From contig OZ020625.1 in NCBI GenBank assembly GCA_963971575.1, forward strand, positions 14,237,646-14,301,645: a DNA stretch of 64,000 nucleotides, in the 5' to 3' direction. Of this stretch, positions 10,780 through 22,178 are shown piece by piece. The translations under genes were made by a program, and so were the position numbers. The notes under the pieces were generated by a model that did no database searches, had not been told where the DNA came from, and saw nothing but the letters and a program-made list of their open reading frames with translations. This DNA comes from Liopterus haemorrhoidalis (lineage: Eukaryota; Arthropoda; Insecta; Coleoptera; Dytiscidae). Positions within the stretch are counted from its first letter, which is position 1. Each line of letters starts with the position of its first letter.

Positions 10780-13700
10780 GTGTAGACCCGCAACCTAAGG
10801 GTAAACCAAAGATCATTAGGTTGCGGGGTAACTCCCCTAAACAGAAAAGAACGGCCCACTAATCCAGTGGAACTGTAACGGTGTATATCAGCGCTACGAA
10901 GAACTGCGATTTTATTGTCAGATTTGCGCCTTCGTGTGTTTGTATATAAGAAACAAACTTCAAGGAAACCGATACATTCTCTCCTCGAGGATACTCCGTG
11001 TTTCGTAAGGATTTCCTTACGGAGATAAGAGCATGTGACGGCGTGGCAATTCTCGTTAGAGACACATTGTACCACGATCCTGTACACATTGACACTGAGT
11101 TGCAGGTCGTAGCAGTTCATGTTGCACTTTCCCTCCAGGTGACGATTTGTTCTATCTACCTTCTCCCTGGTGTTCGAACTGCCATCCGAGATGTCGTGAA
11201 AATCATCGATCAACTGCCACCCCCATTCATACTACTAGGCGATTTTAACGCCTACAATGTGTGTTACACCTACACCTGGAGAATATGTTGAACGAGTTGA
11301 ATTTTAGCTTTCTGAACGACGGCAGACCCCCGAACTTCTGTGCAGCAATGGGTACATTTAGTACTATACATCTTAGCGTTAATTTCGGAGTCATCGCTCC
11401 GTTGTTCAAATGGGATGTGCATCACGAACGGTGCGGTAGTGATCACTTTCCAATCCTCTTAAGGCCCCTGTTCAATAGTGTTACAGAATCCCGCTGGCCA
11501 CAGTGGGTTTTTCGGAGAGCATATTGGACCAAATTCGCAGAATCATTCTCTCACGAGGATATTCCGAACTTCAGCGTAGATAAGGAGGTGAATCATTTCA
11601 CGGAATCCGTCACGAGCGCGGCTAAAAGCATCATACCGCTGCCATCCACTAAACCCCGTCAGGCTCCCGTTCCCTGGTGGAACGAGTAATGCGACTTGGA
11701 ACTACATAAAAGGAGGCACCTCTTCAATACATTTCGTCGTTGTTCAACAGAGGAAAATATGATAGCCTTACAGCGAGCGAAAGCTCGTGCTAAGAGGATT
11801 GTGAAAGCAAGCGCGAATCATGTCGCAAATAAGTGTCCACCGTTACAGTTGCCACTCTAGTGGCCAAAGTTTGGGAGAAGGTCCGGAAAATATCCGGTCT
11901 TAATACAACTACAACCATTGCTGGACTATCGGTAAATGGTAACGTAGTTACCTCAGTGGTCGAAACTTCCAACAATTTCACATCTAATTTTGCGTTCAAT
12001 TCTAGCTCTGAACATTATCCACCCGAGTTTCTAACTCGTAAAGCAGGCCTTGAATTTTAAGGCCTGCTAGAAGTTTGCGTGTATACCTCTAAATTTCTTT
12101 TCTAGGAATGACGAGGTATACAACCTGCTTTTCTCTCATTCTCATTTCTCCCGTGAAGAGCTAGATAGCGCGATGTCAAAGTGCTAGGATAGCTCTTCTG
12201 GTCCAGATGCGATACATTATCGTATAATCTGTAATCTTCCGGAATCATATAAGTCTAGGCTTTTGAATGTCCATAATAGGATATGGACTGAGGGCAACTG
12301 CCCGACCAAGTGGAAGGAATCTTATATAATTCCTATCCCCAAAGTCGGGAAAGATAAACGTTTGCCCTCTAGCTATAGACCTATATCACCGATCAGTTGT
12401 CTCTGCAAACTCTTGGAGCGAATGGTCAGCAAGCGTCTCATTTAGTTTTTAGAATCAAGCGACTTGCTTGCCAACACACAGTGCGGTTTTTGCCGTCACC
12501 ACTTAACAGAACATCTGGTCAAATTAGAGACAGCTATCAGGAATGCTTTCATTAAAAAAAAAAAACATCTGGTAGCTGTGTTTTTGATATTGAGAAAGCG
12601 TATGACACTTTATGGTTATATGGTATTCTCCGTACTTTGCATTCCTGGGGTCTCCGGAGACGCTTGGTGTTCTTTATAAAAGAATTCATGTCAAACCGGC
12701 GCTTTAGGATGCGGATCGAAAATACCCTTTCACAAATATTCGCACTGTACAATGGGCTCCCACAGGGCTCTATATTGAGCGTTACGCTATTTTTGATTGC
12801 CATTAACGGTGCAGCTCCATGTATTCTATTACCTGTACAGGGTTCGATATTTGTCGACGACATTGGTATCTTTGTCGCCGGACAAAAGACTACTACAATC
12901 GAACGTCAGCTTCAGCTGACCATGAATCATCTCGACACATGAGCAACCGAAAATGGCTACAAATTCTAGACCAGCAAAACTAAGTGTGTCCATTTTTTTT
13001 AGGAAAAGGGGTGTCCATCCCAATCCTATACTTCCGCTAAATGGAGCACAGTTACCATTTACCGATACTACTAGATTTCTGGGTCTCGTTTTTGACAGTC
13101 GTCTAATTTGTCGGGCACATTTTTTGTCCGTCAAGAAAATATGCCAAATTCGCTCAATTTGTTGCGGGTCCACAGTCACAAGACATTGGGTGCAGAGCGC
13201 ACTATCATGTTACTTTTATATCGTTCTCTAGTGCGCTCTAAGCAGGACTATCGATGTCTAGCTTATAGATCAGCTAAACACCAAGAGATAAGTATTCTTG
13301 ACACTGTACATCACACTGGGGTTATATTGGCCACAGGTGCATTTCGCACCAGCCCAATACCAAGCCTGCTGTGTGAAGCAGGCGAACCGTCACTGTACAA
13401 TCGTCGTAAAATTCTATCCCTGCGGTATATGGCTGCACTCAGTGCCAAGCCAGATCATCCCGCGTATGACCCCATTCTACAAAATAGGCATACAAAGACT
13501 TACGACAGAAAACCAAGAGCTAATAGGCCTTTTGATCTGAGGACTTATCGACATATATTATCGACATTTTGGGTGATATTGATTTTAATATACCCGAAAT
13601 GTCAAGTTTCGTGTTGTGTTCTATTCCACCATGGACGCTATCGCGTCCGCTTGTGGATCTCACATTAACTAGGTTTGATAAAGATACTACGTTGCCTATC

Positions 13701-14460
13701 AAATACCAACATGAGTAACAGAGAACACTAGTGCCTAGGTTCAAGGATACTGTCATTTTTACTGACGGATCAAAATCCGAAATCTGGGTTAGGTGTGCGT
13801 TCGAATTCTTAAACCCACGCCAAAAGTTTCAATACCGTCTGCAATCATAACGACTGTTTACACTGCTGAGCTGTACTCTACTTTCAAGGCTCTTTGTTTT
13901 GTTTCGTCAGAGAAAAGTCGGTCAAGTGTTATTTTGACGGACTCGCTGAACGCTTTGAACAGTATCCAAGATCCAGATCCAGTGCATCCTCTTGTACTAA
14001 AGATCCGGTTGCTACTCAACAATCAGAATGCTCAGAATGCGAGGGAAGAGCTGTTTTGAATACCGGGGTATGTCGGTATTAAAGGCAACGAAGCGGCAGA
14101 TCTGGTTTTAGCCAGATGGCAGCATGAGTGGAGCAACATACAGAACGTCAAGTTGGGACAGACTAAGGGAGACGTTAAGTTATGGGGTTCTTCCTGCAGG
14201 ATTAACCGCAGGTAGAAAACCGCCATCACACGCCTCCGTATAGGCCACTGTTGGTGGACCCATGGACACCTCCTTCGAGGTGAAGTGTCCCCTATCTGTG
14301 AGACATGTAACACAGATTTGTCTGTGTTACACTTTTTAACTGAGTGTATACAGTTCGAAGATGTCAGGAAGAGGTTAGGCCTGTGCTGTGAACTGTCAGT
14401 TGTTTTAGGTGACGACAGAGTACGCAGGGACAGGCTGATACTCTTCCTGGAGAATCGAAC
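10780..14460 (+). pseudogene. ORF2 of I-like copy A: endonuclease, RT and RNase H, heavily mutated
   Basis: The endonuclease begins near 10860 with IQWNCNGVYQRYEEL (catalytic asparagine motif), then FILLGDFNAYN at about 11230 and GSDHFPILL at about 11440. RT fingers are at 12263-12445 (SYRPISPISCLCKLLERM) and the palm at 12637-12942 with NGLPQGSIL and the FVDD box. RNase H lies from about 13680 (FTDGSKS) to about 14080, followed by a histidine-cysteine zinc segment near 14240-14340. There are more than eight frameshifts and stops, and codons around NVCY-YTW (11260) are missing compared with a full endonuclease; copy B also breaks there. Target-primed reverse transcription would be its role if intact. 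Confidence 0.85.
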
Positions 14461-14776
14461 TTAATGTTCTATTTGTGAAGTCTGACACCTTATTTTAATT
14501 TGTTCTATTTCTAAACTTTGATATTCTATAGTTGCGCCTTTAAGCCTCTTACCATCACCATGAGTCTGCTCAAATTTTTGAACAGAATTTTTATCCTATT
14601 TATTTGTGTTTGTCTGTGCAAGATTTCTTTTATTGAGTATGCGTAATTTTATTGATTTTATCTATTTTCTTATTGTTTAATTTATTGTTTTTAATATGTA
14701 GTGTAATCATGTATATGGGCTGCGTTAGGCGCAAATATTCTTTGTTGCTGCGCGCCAAAAATTTTAACTAACTAAC
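14461..14776 (+). other. 3' UTR and tail of I-like copy A
   Basis: Non-coding sequence ending in GCGCCAAAAATTTTAACTAA and a short TAAC repeat. The same terminus ends copy D at about 53400-53425, which fixes the 3' end of the family. Confidence 0.8.
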
Positions 14777-15062
14777 TTAATAAAAAGAGTTATACAAATA
14801 TTGTTCTTATAAAAATTATTTGGGGTATTAGGAGTCAGACGATAACCGTATCGAAAATTCGTTTTGCAATAAGTATGACAGTAAACACATTTTCATCAAA
14901 TTACATTACACATATTATTTTACATATTATTATAGAACTTTTTTTTCTATTCAACTGTGTAAATCTTGTATATTCTTACAAACTTAAATTTTTGAGAAAA
15001 TCACTATTTGTGGCCTTCAAAATGAAGACGTATTTCTTGATAAATATAATAATAATATAATA

Positions 15063-15890
15063 ATATAATATAATAATATAATATAATATAATATAATATA
15101 ATACTTTATTTAGTATACCAAAGGTTTCACTTCGTCATTACAATATACACATATGTACTATAAAGATGTTAAAATATAAAACTATATAATTAAAGTACAG
15201 TAGGTTTACATATAAAAAAAAAATAAATAAATAAAATGTTTAAAAATAATAATAATAATAATAGTAATAATGACTTAGGTGGCCTCGTTACAGACGTGAG
15301 TATAAATGTGTTGTAATTAAAAACAATAATGATAATAATAATAATAAATTAGGAAAAAATCAATGAATTTTAAAAAATCATAAAATAATTTAAAAAGTCA
15401 TAAAGTAAAATTATAAAAATATGTTACTGGTTAAAATAATTAAAAAAAAAAAATAAATAATAGATAAATAAAAAATAAATAAATATGTAGTTAAAAACAA
15501 GTTTAAATGTATGATTTGCTAATCTTATTGTCACTCAAATTTAAATTTCAGAAATTCGTCAATTGTATAAAAAATATTTTTACTGAGAACTTTTTTTACG
15601 TTATTCTTAAAACCTGTCTTATTCATCTGTTTTATATTTGGTGGAAGGTGGTTGTACAGTTTAATTGCCATGTATTCTAGGCTGTTCTCGCTTATTTTTA
15701 GTTTATGGGATGGCGTAGGGATGATATTATTTGTTTGTCGTGTCTCATATTTATTAGGATTCGAGTTGAAAAATTCGAATTCCTTTTCTTTTGCATATGT
15801 TAAAACATTCAATATGTACACGGACGTTAATGTTAAAATATTTAGTTGTATATAAATAAAAGAGACAAATGCATGCAATTGTTTCTACTT
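15063..15890 (-). mobile_element. 5'-truncated non-LTR retrotransposon with AT-rich tail
   Basis: On the minus strand an RT C-terminal segment (15531-15878) is followed by an AT-rich 3' UTR, an AATAAA-type signal near 15106 and a TATAA-type repeat tail at about 15045-15105. It lies between the arms of the 14781-16188 inverted repeat and so was probably inserted into it. Confidence 0.65.
15531..15878 (-). pseudogene. RT C-terminal tail of the truncated non-LTR element
   Basis: Residues such as NKYETRQTNN, KIYNHLP-like KLYNHLPPNIKQM and the ending YTIDEFLKF match the conserved tail that follows the thumb in CR1/Jockey-group polymerases (compare LPQDIKDLPVVKF and YYTMQEFL at 46080-46220). No catalytic region remains. 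Confidence 0.65.
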
Positions 15891-16356
15891 GTCAAATTAC
15901 TGTTATGAGTCACTAATCACTTATTATTTTTGAGACCACAAAAAGTCGCAGTCAAAATTTTTTGTTATGTAAGGATATACGAATACAAATTTTACACCGT
16001 TGAAGAGAAAAAAGAAAAAAAAAACTATATTATTGTGGTAAATAGTATGTGTAGTGTAATTTGAAAAATAGTTATTAACTGCCGTGCCTCTTGCAAAACA
16101 AAGGAAAAAAACTGTTTTATACCACTGTAGTCTGACCCCCATTACCCCGAACAAGTTTTATTTGAACAATATTTTGTAACTCTTTTTATTAAGGGAACAG
16201 TTAAAATGAACATAAGTGTTGCCTCACTCTGTATTTTGCAAATTAGTGTCACACACACACATGCGTGCCATTTAGAAGCTCGAAATTTGTTCCACTCCAT
16301 GAACATAAGATAAATAAACATGCAATTGAAGATTTATTTTATTCATATACTAAACC

Positions 16357-16756
16357 CAGTGTTACCCAAAGTGTGGTACGCGTACCCTTGAGGGTACCCT
16401 TGAGTAACCTGAAGGGTTACTACGGGGTACGCTGCGAATGAGTGACTAGCAAGTGTTGTTTTACACTTTACAACCTGTTTACAAGCATCGTCGTGTCGTC
16501 TTAACGTAAAAATATAATGCTTTTCATTAACTTACGTAAGCATAATTAATGTAATTTTTAATAGTTTGTTATTTACTATTTATTATTATTACCATTATAA
16601 TTATTTAATTACACTTGATAAAAAAATTAAATAATAAGTATTTTTTGATTATTCATAAAGTAGGTATTTGCGATTTTTCCTAGTGGGGAGTGCGGTATTC
16701 AGTGTTAAATAAATTTTAAAAGGGGTGCACAGATGTCAAAACTCTGAGAAACACTG
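16357..16756. mobile_element. hAT-type MITE, 400 bp
   Basis: The ends CAGTGTTACCCAAAGTG and (reverse complement) CAGTGTTTCTCAGAGTT are imperfect inverted repeats of hAT type. The flanks ACTAAACC (16349-16356) and ACTTAACC (16757-16764) are an 8-bp duplication with one mismatch. There is no ORF of note. Confidence 0.75.
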
Positions 16757-16764
16757 ACTTAACC

Positions 16765-17266
16765 TATATACGCTCGGGTTACACTGGTTAATGATTTAAG
16801 TACGATCTGGTATTATATTTTATTTTTAAATTTACTGGAATATCGAAATAATTGGATACACGCCTAGAGTTCATTCGGGACGCAACTATACAAAACCAAA
16901 TTCGGGATGTTCAGCCAAATTTGAGACATCGTAGTTAAACTCATAGTTCTTTTCTCTAGTACGAAGTTATACGATTTAAGGGGAAAATAGGAAATTAAAC
17001 CAAATAAATAAGTAATAATGAAGTAATGTTTTGTATCATCCTTGTATTATAGAACTATATATTACTGTATATTGACTACTGTATATTTTAAGTACTTAAA
17101 CATTTAATAAACTTCATTGATGAAGATGTTTTAGTATTGTTGTTACCCGCATAATATTCCGCTTCCAACAAAAAAACTCCTTTTACAAACATTATTTCGT
17201 ACAAATGGCTCCTACTGGCCTCCGCACTATCAAAAATGTTACTCTAAATATTATAAACTGACTTAC
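16765..17266. other. AT-rich non-coding stretch, probably intron of the XK-like gene
   Basis: No ORF or element end is recognisable. It lies 3' of the donor site at 17266 on the minus strand, so on the simplest reading it is intronic. No downstream exon could be identified. Confidence 0.4.
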
Positions 17267-17686
17267 CTATATTCTCTTCTCTGAAATCTAAATTACATTT
17301 TGAGTAAAGCCAACAGTAGAGAACAAATAAAACTCTGCCTACAACATCTACTATTAATATTGCAGAGGTAACCATAGCACTTCCAGAAGTGTCATGTACA
17401 GCCCACAGAACCAGAAATGTGGCACATTCAAGGGTAAAAAGAGCAGACCAGCAAACAGCTTGTCGCACGTTAACTGTATGATCAGGTATCGTACGCAATG
17501 GTTCAATGAGCCAAATGAATCCTGACCAGAATAAACTGCCTTTATTGAATTTGGTCCGCCATAGCCACCAGACAGATGTGAGATAATGAAAGACGACCAG
17601 AGAAATTAAGAGCAATAAAAATTGCAATTTACCAGCAATTACAAAACTTGCATGTAATGATAACACGAGGCTCATAACTCGACTTC
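17267..17686 (-). CDS. Host gene exon: multi-pass membrane protein resembling XK-related scramblase family
   Basis: The only convincing host exon here. A 420-bp open segment is bounded by a good acceptor (TTTGTATGTTTCAG then GAAGTC, exon starting at 17686) and a consensus donor (ATAG then GTAAGT, exon ending at 17267). The reading frame enters in phase 2 and leaves in phase 1. The roughly 139 residues contain SRVMSLVL, several hydrophobic membrane segments, a WWLW motif and RQAVCWSALFTLECATFL, which resembles the 'TRRRALLYYTLTLLEN' region of XK-related proteins. That family includes plasma-membrane phospholipid scramblases activated in apoptosis. There are no internal stops, and codon use is unlike the surrounding decayed elements. 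The neighbouring exons are not identified; flanking MITEs probably lie in introns. Another multi-pass family is possible. Confidence 0.6.
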
Positions 17687-17821
17687 CTGAAACATACAAA
17701 CATATCATATATCAGTATAAGAGTAATTTTATTCAAATTTAATATTTGAGCTACAAACACTACCAGGGTTGGGCCCAACGGGGTAAGGGGAAGTAAAGTG
17801 ATACATCCGTAAAGTGGCACG

Positions 17822-17974
17822 CAGCGGCGGCCGGTGAAGCATGTTTGGAAGGCCAATCAGCATGATCAGACACGCTCGTGCTTTGTCGTTACTATACTAC
17901 TGTTGAGCGATATATTATGAGCTTGTCCGATCATACCAATTACCCTCTGAAACATGATTCACTGGCCGCCGCTG
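17822..17974. mobile_element. hAT-type MITE, 153 bp, near the XK-like exon
   Basis: The ends CAGCGGCGGCCGGTGAAGCA and the inverse of TGATTCACTGGCCGCCGCTG pair over about 30 bp. They are flanked by a perfect 8-bp duplication GTGGCACG (17814-17821 and 17975-17982). GC-rich ends in AT-rich surroundings. Non-coding. Confidence 0.9.
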
Positions 17975-17984
17975 GTGGCACGTG

Positions 17985-18570
17985 TATATTAGTGTTCTTA
18001 ATGTTATCTGTATAATATACTATAAAAATTTAAATAATAAACTGGAAAAGTGTACTATAAGTATTGTAAGAATTTTCTTTATATACTGGTCTTGTTTAAC
18101 TAATAATAATAATTATTATTATTATTATTATTTATTTTCCAAATCATACATTATATACTAGCAGACGTCATATAATAATATACACATTGATGTACACATA
18201 ATAATATACACAATAATATACACATCATATAGTAATATACACATTGATGTTATCAATGAACAATAATAATTATTGATTTGTATGAGGTTTAGAAAAATAA
18301 TAATACAGCCCCCATAATTATATTATTTAAATAATTGGGAATAAGCACATACATATAGTTGATAAATTGGGCAACTGCCACGAAGAACTCAAAGAGGTCT
18401 GTGTGTGGCTATATTATTTATTACTTGTATATATAAAAAACGAAGGTTAAAGTTAACTAAATGAGTCGTAGTGACAAAAAAGGATTTTTTATGGAATATT
18501 AGTATTATTCAATTTATATAGTTTTTAAATTTAAATTGTTTGATAAAGAAATAGAATAAACAAATAAATA
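17985..18570. other. AT-rich gap with short tandem ATA-rich repeats
   Basis: No ORF. ATT microsatellites occur near 18105-18135, and several imperfect copies of a unit resembling ATAATATACACATTGATGT lie at about 18170-18255. Nothing else is recognised. Confidence 0.5.
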
Positions 18571-18579
18571 AAAAATAAA

Positions 18580-20330
18580 TTATTTTGAATAGGAAAAAGT
18601 GCAAATAAATTTTCTCATGTGTTTTTTAAAATTACTCTTATTAAGGTTAATTGAATTTATATTAATATACGTTTGAAAATCATTATACAAACTCGGTATT
18701 ACAGCAATAAAGCATTTTAAACCAGTGGTTTTATGTTCTCGTACAGGAATGGCTCGATCTCTATGCCTAGTGCAGTAATCATGAGATAATTTATTCGTAT
18801 TAATAATATCTTGATTTTTTTCTACATATCTCATAATTGAATAGTAGTAGAAGAGTTGTGGTATTTTGAGCATTCTTTTAATTATTAGTTTTTGTATTAT
18901 ACTAATTTTATCAATATATGTACTACTAGCACCACCTCAACCAATAATCCCATAAGAAAGTACTGATTGTACTAATCCATAGTAAAACATCTTTATTAAA
19001 CTTGTTGGCATGAATTGTCTTAGTTTATAGAAGACAAATATTAATTTTCTTAACCTTTTACATAAATTAGTAACATGTAGGTCCCAACGTAAATGTTGAT
19101 CTATAATAATACCCAGGTATGTCATAGATTGCACTCTATCAATACTAGTCGAGCAATTACAAAAATCATGTCTTGAACAACTTTTAGTGTGAATAAAAAT
19201 TTCATTAATGTCAGGTTGGCTGTTTTTATAAATGCTGAAAGTAATAAATTTAGTTTTTTTATAATTTAAAGACAGAGCGTTAGAATCTAACCATACTTTT
19301 ATGTTTTGTAAATCCAGCATTGCTATGTTTCTTGCATCATCCCAACTGTCTGCTTCGATAAATAGTACGGTGTCATCGGCGTATGAAATTAATTTTCCTT
19401 GTACAGTTGGCAATTGTAGTAAGTCATTTAAATATATTAAGAAAAGTAAGGGACCTAAAACTGTACCTTGTGGAACCGCACATGTTAGAACTTGCGAAAA
19501 ACTTTTATGGTTTTCAAGTTGAACTATTTGGTGACGATCGCATAAGTAACTTTCAAATAACTTCAAAGTCACGCCTCTTATACCATATTTTTCTAGTTTA
19601 ATTAAAAGCAGTTTGTGATCTACCGTATCGAAAGCTTTTGCTAGATCAAAAAATATAGCAATGCTGGCCTTAGAATTATCTAATGCTCTGTAAATGTTTT
19701 TGGTTAAATTCGCAATAGCGTCTTCAGTACATTTGTCTGGAAGAAAGCCGAATTGTTTTTCAGATAAAATGTTAAATTCTTGCAAAAATGACAATAATCG
19801 TTTTTTAATTAATTTTTCAAATATTTTTGTCAAGTTTGTCGTTAATGATATTGGGCGATAATTATTGATATCATTTGTTGGCCCCGATTTATGTATTGGT
19901 GTAACAGATGCGATTTTGAACAATTTGGGAAAATAACCGGTTTCAAAACATTTATTAAATATTATGCTTAGGGGGGTTGATATTTCATTTGCTACTTGTT
20001 TCAGAAAGTTCGATGTGAATCCATCTAACCCTGGAGAGGTATTAGTTTTCAGACTACTAATTGTTGCTATAATTTCTAAAGAATTAATGGGGGACAGATA
20101 TAGACTATGTTGGTTATTCGGTATATAACTAAAAATTTCATCAATATTTTTGTTGTTACTAGATATCATGTCGGCCAATTTTTTTACAATATTAAGGAAA
20201 TGCTCATTAAATTTATTAATTATTAATTTAGTGTCTTTTAGATTTATATTATTGTATTTAATTTCTGAGATTTCTGGTTTAGTTTTAGTTATATTTAACG
20301 CTTTATTTGCAACTTTCCATATTTCTCTTG
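18580..20330 (-). pseudogene. Reverse transcriptase of the 18570-21230 element, single nonsense codon
   Basis: A 413-codon open stretch covers all RT motifs: NTSPGLDG (about residue 48), NNYRPISLTTNLTKIFEKL, FFDLAKAFDTVDH (motif A), CAVPQGTVLGPLLF and SYADD (YADD at about 266-269). It ends at YGIIG followed by TGA, after which the same frame continues (GGASSTYIDK) through 18873-18580 with the C-terminal tail. The related copy at 26930 reads YGIIGWGGA, so TGG (Trp) changed to TGA here. Apart from this and the missing 5' end, the polymerase looks intact. Confidence 0.88.
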
Positions 20331-21208
20331 GACAAATTTTGTACTGAGTCCACCTCTGTACGGTAATAATTATTTTTAGTAATATGTATTAAATTTGAAA
20401 TAGATTTTTTATATTTTAAATAAGTAGTTTTAATAGCTTTATTATTAGGTTGCATTAACATTTCTTTATAGAGCTTATCTCTAATGTTTATTGATTTTAT
20501 TAAACCAGTGGTTATCCAGGGTTTACGTTTTTTAAGTTTATTTGGGAATTTTATTGTTTTTGTTACTTTCTTTATTTCATTCTGAAGCAAATTACAAAAA
20601 TTTTCCGTAGCATTATCCACATGCATAGCATCTAAATAATCCCAATTGAGTAAATTTAAGTTTTCTTTTAATTTTTTATACTTTATAAAATATTTAGTTT
20701 GATTGTGTTTTAAATTAAAGTTATGATTTTTTGTTATATCAGTGTTATTAAAATTTGCTTGCAGAACAATTGGAGAATGATCCGTTATTTTTGATTCAAC
20801 AATCGACGACAATACATAATCTGATGTTAATTTAGTTTTGAAAAATATGTGATCAAGACATGTTTTACCTTCTCTTGTTGGTTTATTGATATGAGAAATA
20901 AAACCATAATTACTTAGCATATTCAGATAATCATGACAGTTATTATCCATATTATCAAGTATGTTAATATTTATATCACCCGTTATAATTTCATGAGTAC
21001 AATTGCAATGCTCTATTATGTAATTTTGAAGTTTAGTTATAAATACATTAGAATTATAAGGAGGTGGTTTGTAAATAGAGGTAATGCCTAAAGTTTCATT
21101 ATTCACAAGTATTTCTGTTCTAATGAAATTATATTGGATATCGATATTAATAATCACATTCTTATGTTTTATACTATTTTTTACAAATATTAACACACCA
21201 TCGTTCAT
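20303..21208 (-). pseudogene. Endonuclease portion of the 18570-21230 element
   Basis: The visible endonuclease signatures are HEIITGDININILD (catalytic aspartate/asparagine), KTCLDHIFF and the TDHSPIVL histidine-containing motif (usual form SDHxPI). The start MNDGVLIFVK corresponds to the interior of the domain, so the N-terminal catalytic residues are missing. After the SDH motif comes a linker with RKPWITTGLIKSI. The frame shifts near 20320 (LSKRNMESC in this frame, but IWKVANKAL in the RT frame). Confidence 0.8.
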
Positions 21209-21306
21209 AATAAAGTGCTACATGCTTTGTTTATTAACAAATTAAAGTTAAAGTGTAAATTGAATTTATCATTTTCAATATTTCGCTAATGTACATGCTC
21301 AGACCA

Positions 21307-22115
21307 TGAGAAACATATCCGACAAGCGTAACAAACCTGAGACCAGGAGCGGCTCGTCAAGTAACGAAGTTTTATCTACTAAATGTGCGTGTTTTCAAGA
21401 AATGGCTGAGATTAAGAAATGTTGAGAAGATATTAACAACAAACTAGGCATGTTAAATGATCTCAAAATAACAGTAGAAGGGTTAAAAAAACCGTCACAT
21501 TTATATCTGCACAATATGACTTCATCATTCACGTATCTAGGAAAGAAATCGTCGCATTGTGGAACTTGATAAAGAAGTTGAAATTTAAAAAATGCTAATA
21601 TAAACAATGAGATTAAAATTAAAATTCTGAATGAAAAAATCAATTCTGCTGAACAATATTCACGCAATAACAATATTGAAATACACGGAGTCAAGCTTTC
21701 TGCTAAATTGCTACTTCCTATTGAAAAAGATGACATTGATGTTGCACATCGATTGATGTCAACAAATAATAAACGCCCCCGGACCATAAAAGTTCAATTA
21801 ACCTCAAGAACCAAAAGGGATATGTTGATTGACAGAAAACGAAACACGATTACCGACAACTCTCTTCTCTGGGCATCAATAGGAACAACAATATATTTTA
21901 ATGAGAATCTATCCCCCTACTACAAGCACCTCTTTTATCTTGTGAAAACTCAGACAATAATTTCAAACTTTAACTTCGTTTGGTTTAAAAACTCGAAATT
22001 ATTATTTAGGAAAGATTCAAACAGTCCAATGTTTCGAATTAATAGTGAAGAACATATCTTAAAATATATAAACTCAAAGTCCGGCTTTGAAATGAATACA
22101 GAGGTAACTTACTAA
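21307..22115 (+). pseudogene. ORF1 of a second CR1/Jockey-group element, plus strand
   Basis: A plausible start at 21307 gives MRNISDKRNKPETR, followed by a lysine/glutamate-rich coiled coil with internal stops (about 21423 and 21560-21600), then SAEQYSRNNNIEIHGVK and an open 135-codon segment (IDVAHRL, RPRTIKVQLTSRTKRD, IYFNENLSPYYKHLF) characteristic of ORF1 C-terminal nucleic-acid-binding domains. The stop at 22115 is followed by ORF2 about 60 nt later, a normal ORF1-ORF2 spacing. Confidence 0.75.
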
Positions 22116-22178
22116 AATGTGAACCTATAATGTGAACCAATTCCTTAAATATCCAGGTACGCCGCTGTATAGTGTAAT

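Larger units (their letters stand above)
3930..14776 (+). mobile_element. I-like non-LTR retrotransposon copy A (interrupted by a Gypsy element and a solo LTR)
   Basis: Three pieces, about 3930-3995, 9083-9364 and 10360-14776, belong to one element. The zinc-knuckle coding sequence CYKCQRYG before 3995 continues as YTSSRCGKQ after 9082 once the Gypsy and its ACGGT duplication are removed, and ORF1 continues again across the solo LTR. The order is ORF1 with CCHC knuckles, endonuclease, RT, RNase H and a 3' UTR ending in a short TAAC repeat at about 14755-14776. RNase H plus triple-knuckle ORF1 point to the I clade. Further copies of the family are at 28345-28718, 32728-33742, 46700-50012 and 50775-53425. 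Confidence 0.9.
14781..16188. mobile_element. TTAA-flanked element with long (about 240-bp) terminal inverted repeats
   Basis: The left end (14781-15020) and the reverse complement of the right end (about 15935-16188) align over their whole length, starting TAAAAAGAGTTA on both sides, with many substitutions. The flanks are TTAA at 14777-14780 and 16189-16192. The interior is a truncated non-LTR fragment, with no transposase seen. It sits exactly at the 3' tail of I-like copy A. It could instead be two separate inverted copies of one repeat, but the matching TTAA at both extremes favours a single element. Confidence 0.65.
18570..21230 (-). mobile_element. CR1/Jockey-group non-LTR retrotransposon, 5'-truncated in the endonuclease
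   Basis: On the minus strand it runs from the middle of the endonuclease (21208) through RT to a conserved C-terminal tail at 18580 and an A-rich AAATAAATAAA tail near 18540-18575. It is relatively well preserved, with one frameshift near 20320 and one nonsense codon near 18937. The 3' part is also present, in plus orientation, at 26580-27757 from the same family. Confidence 0.85.
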
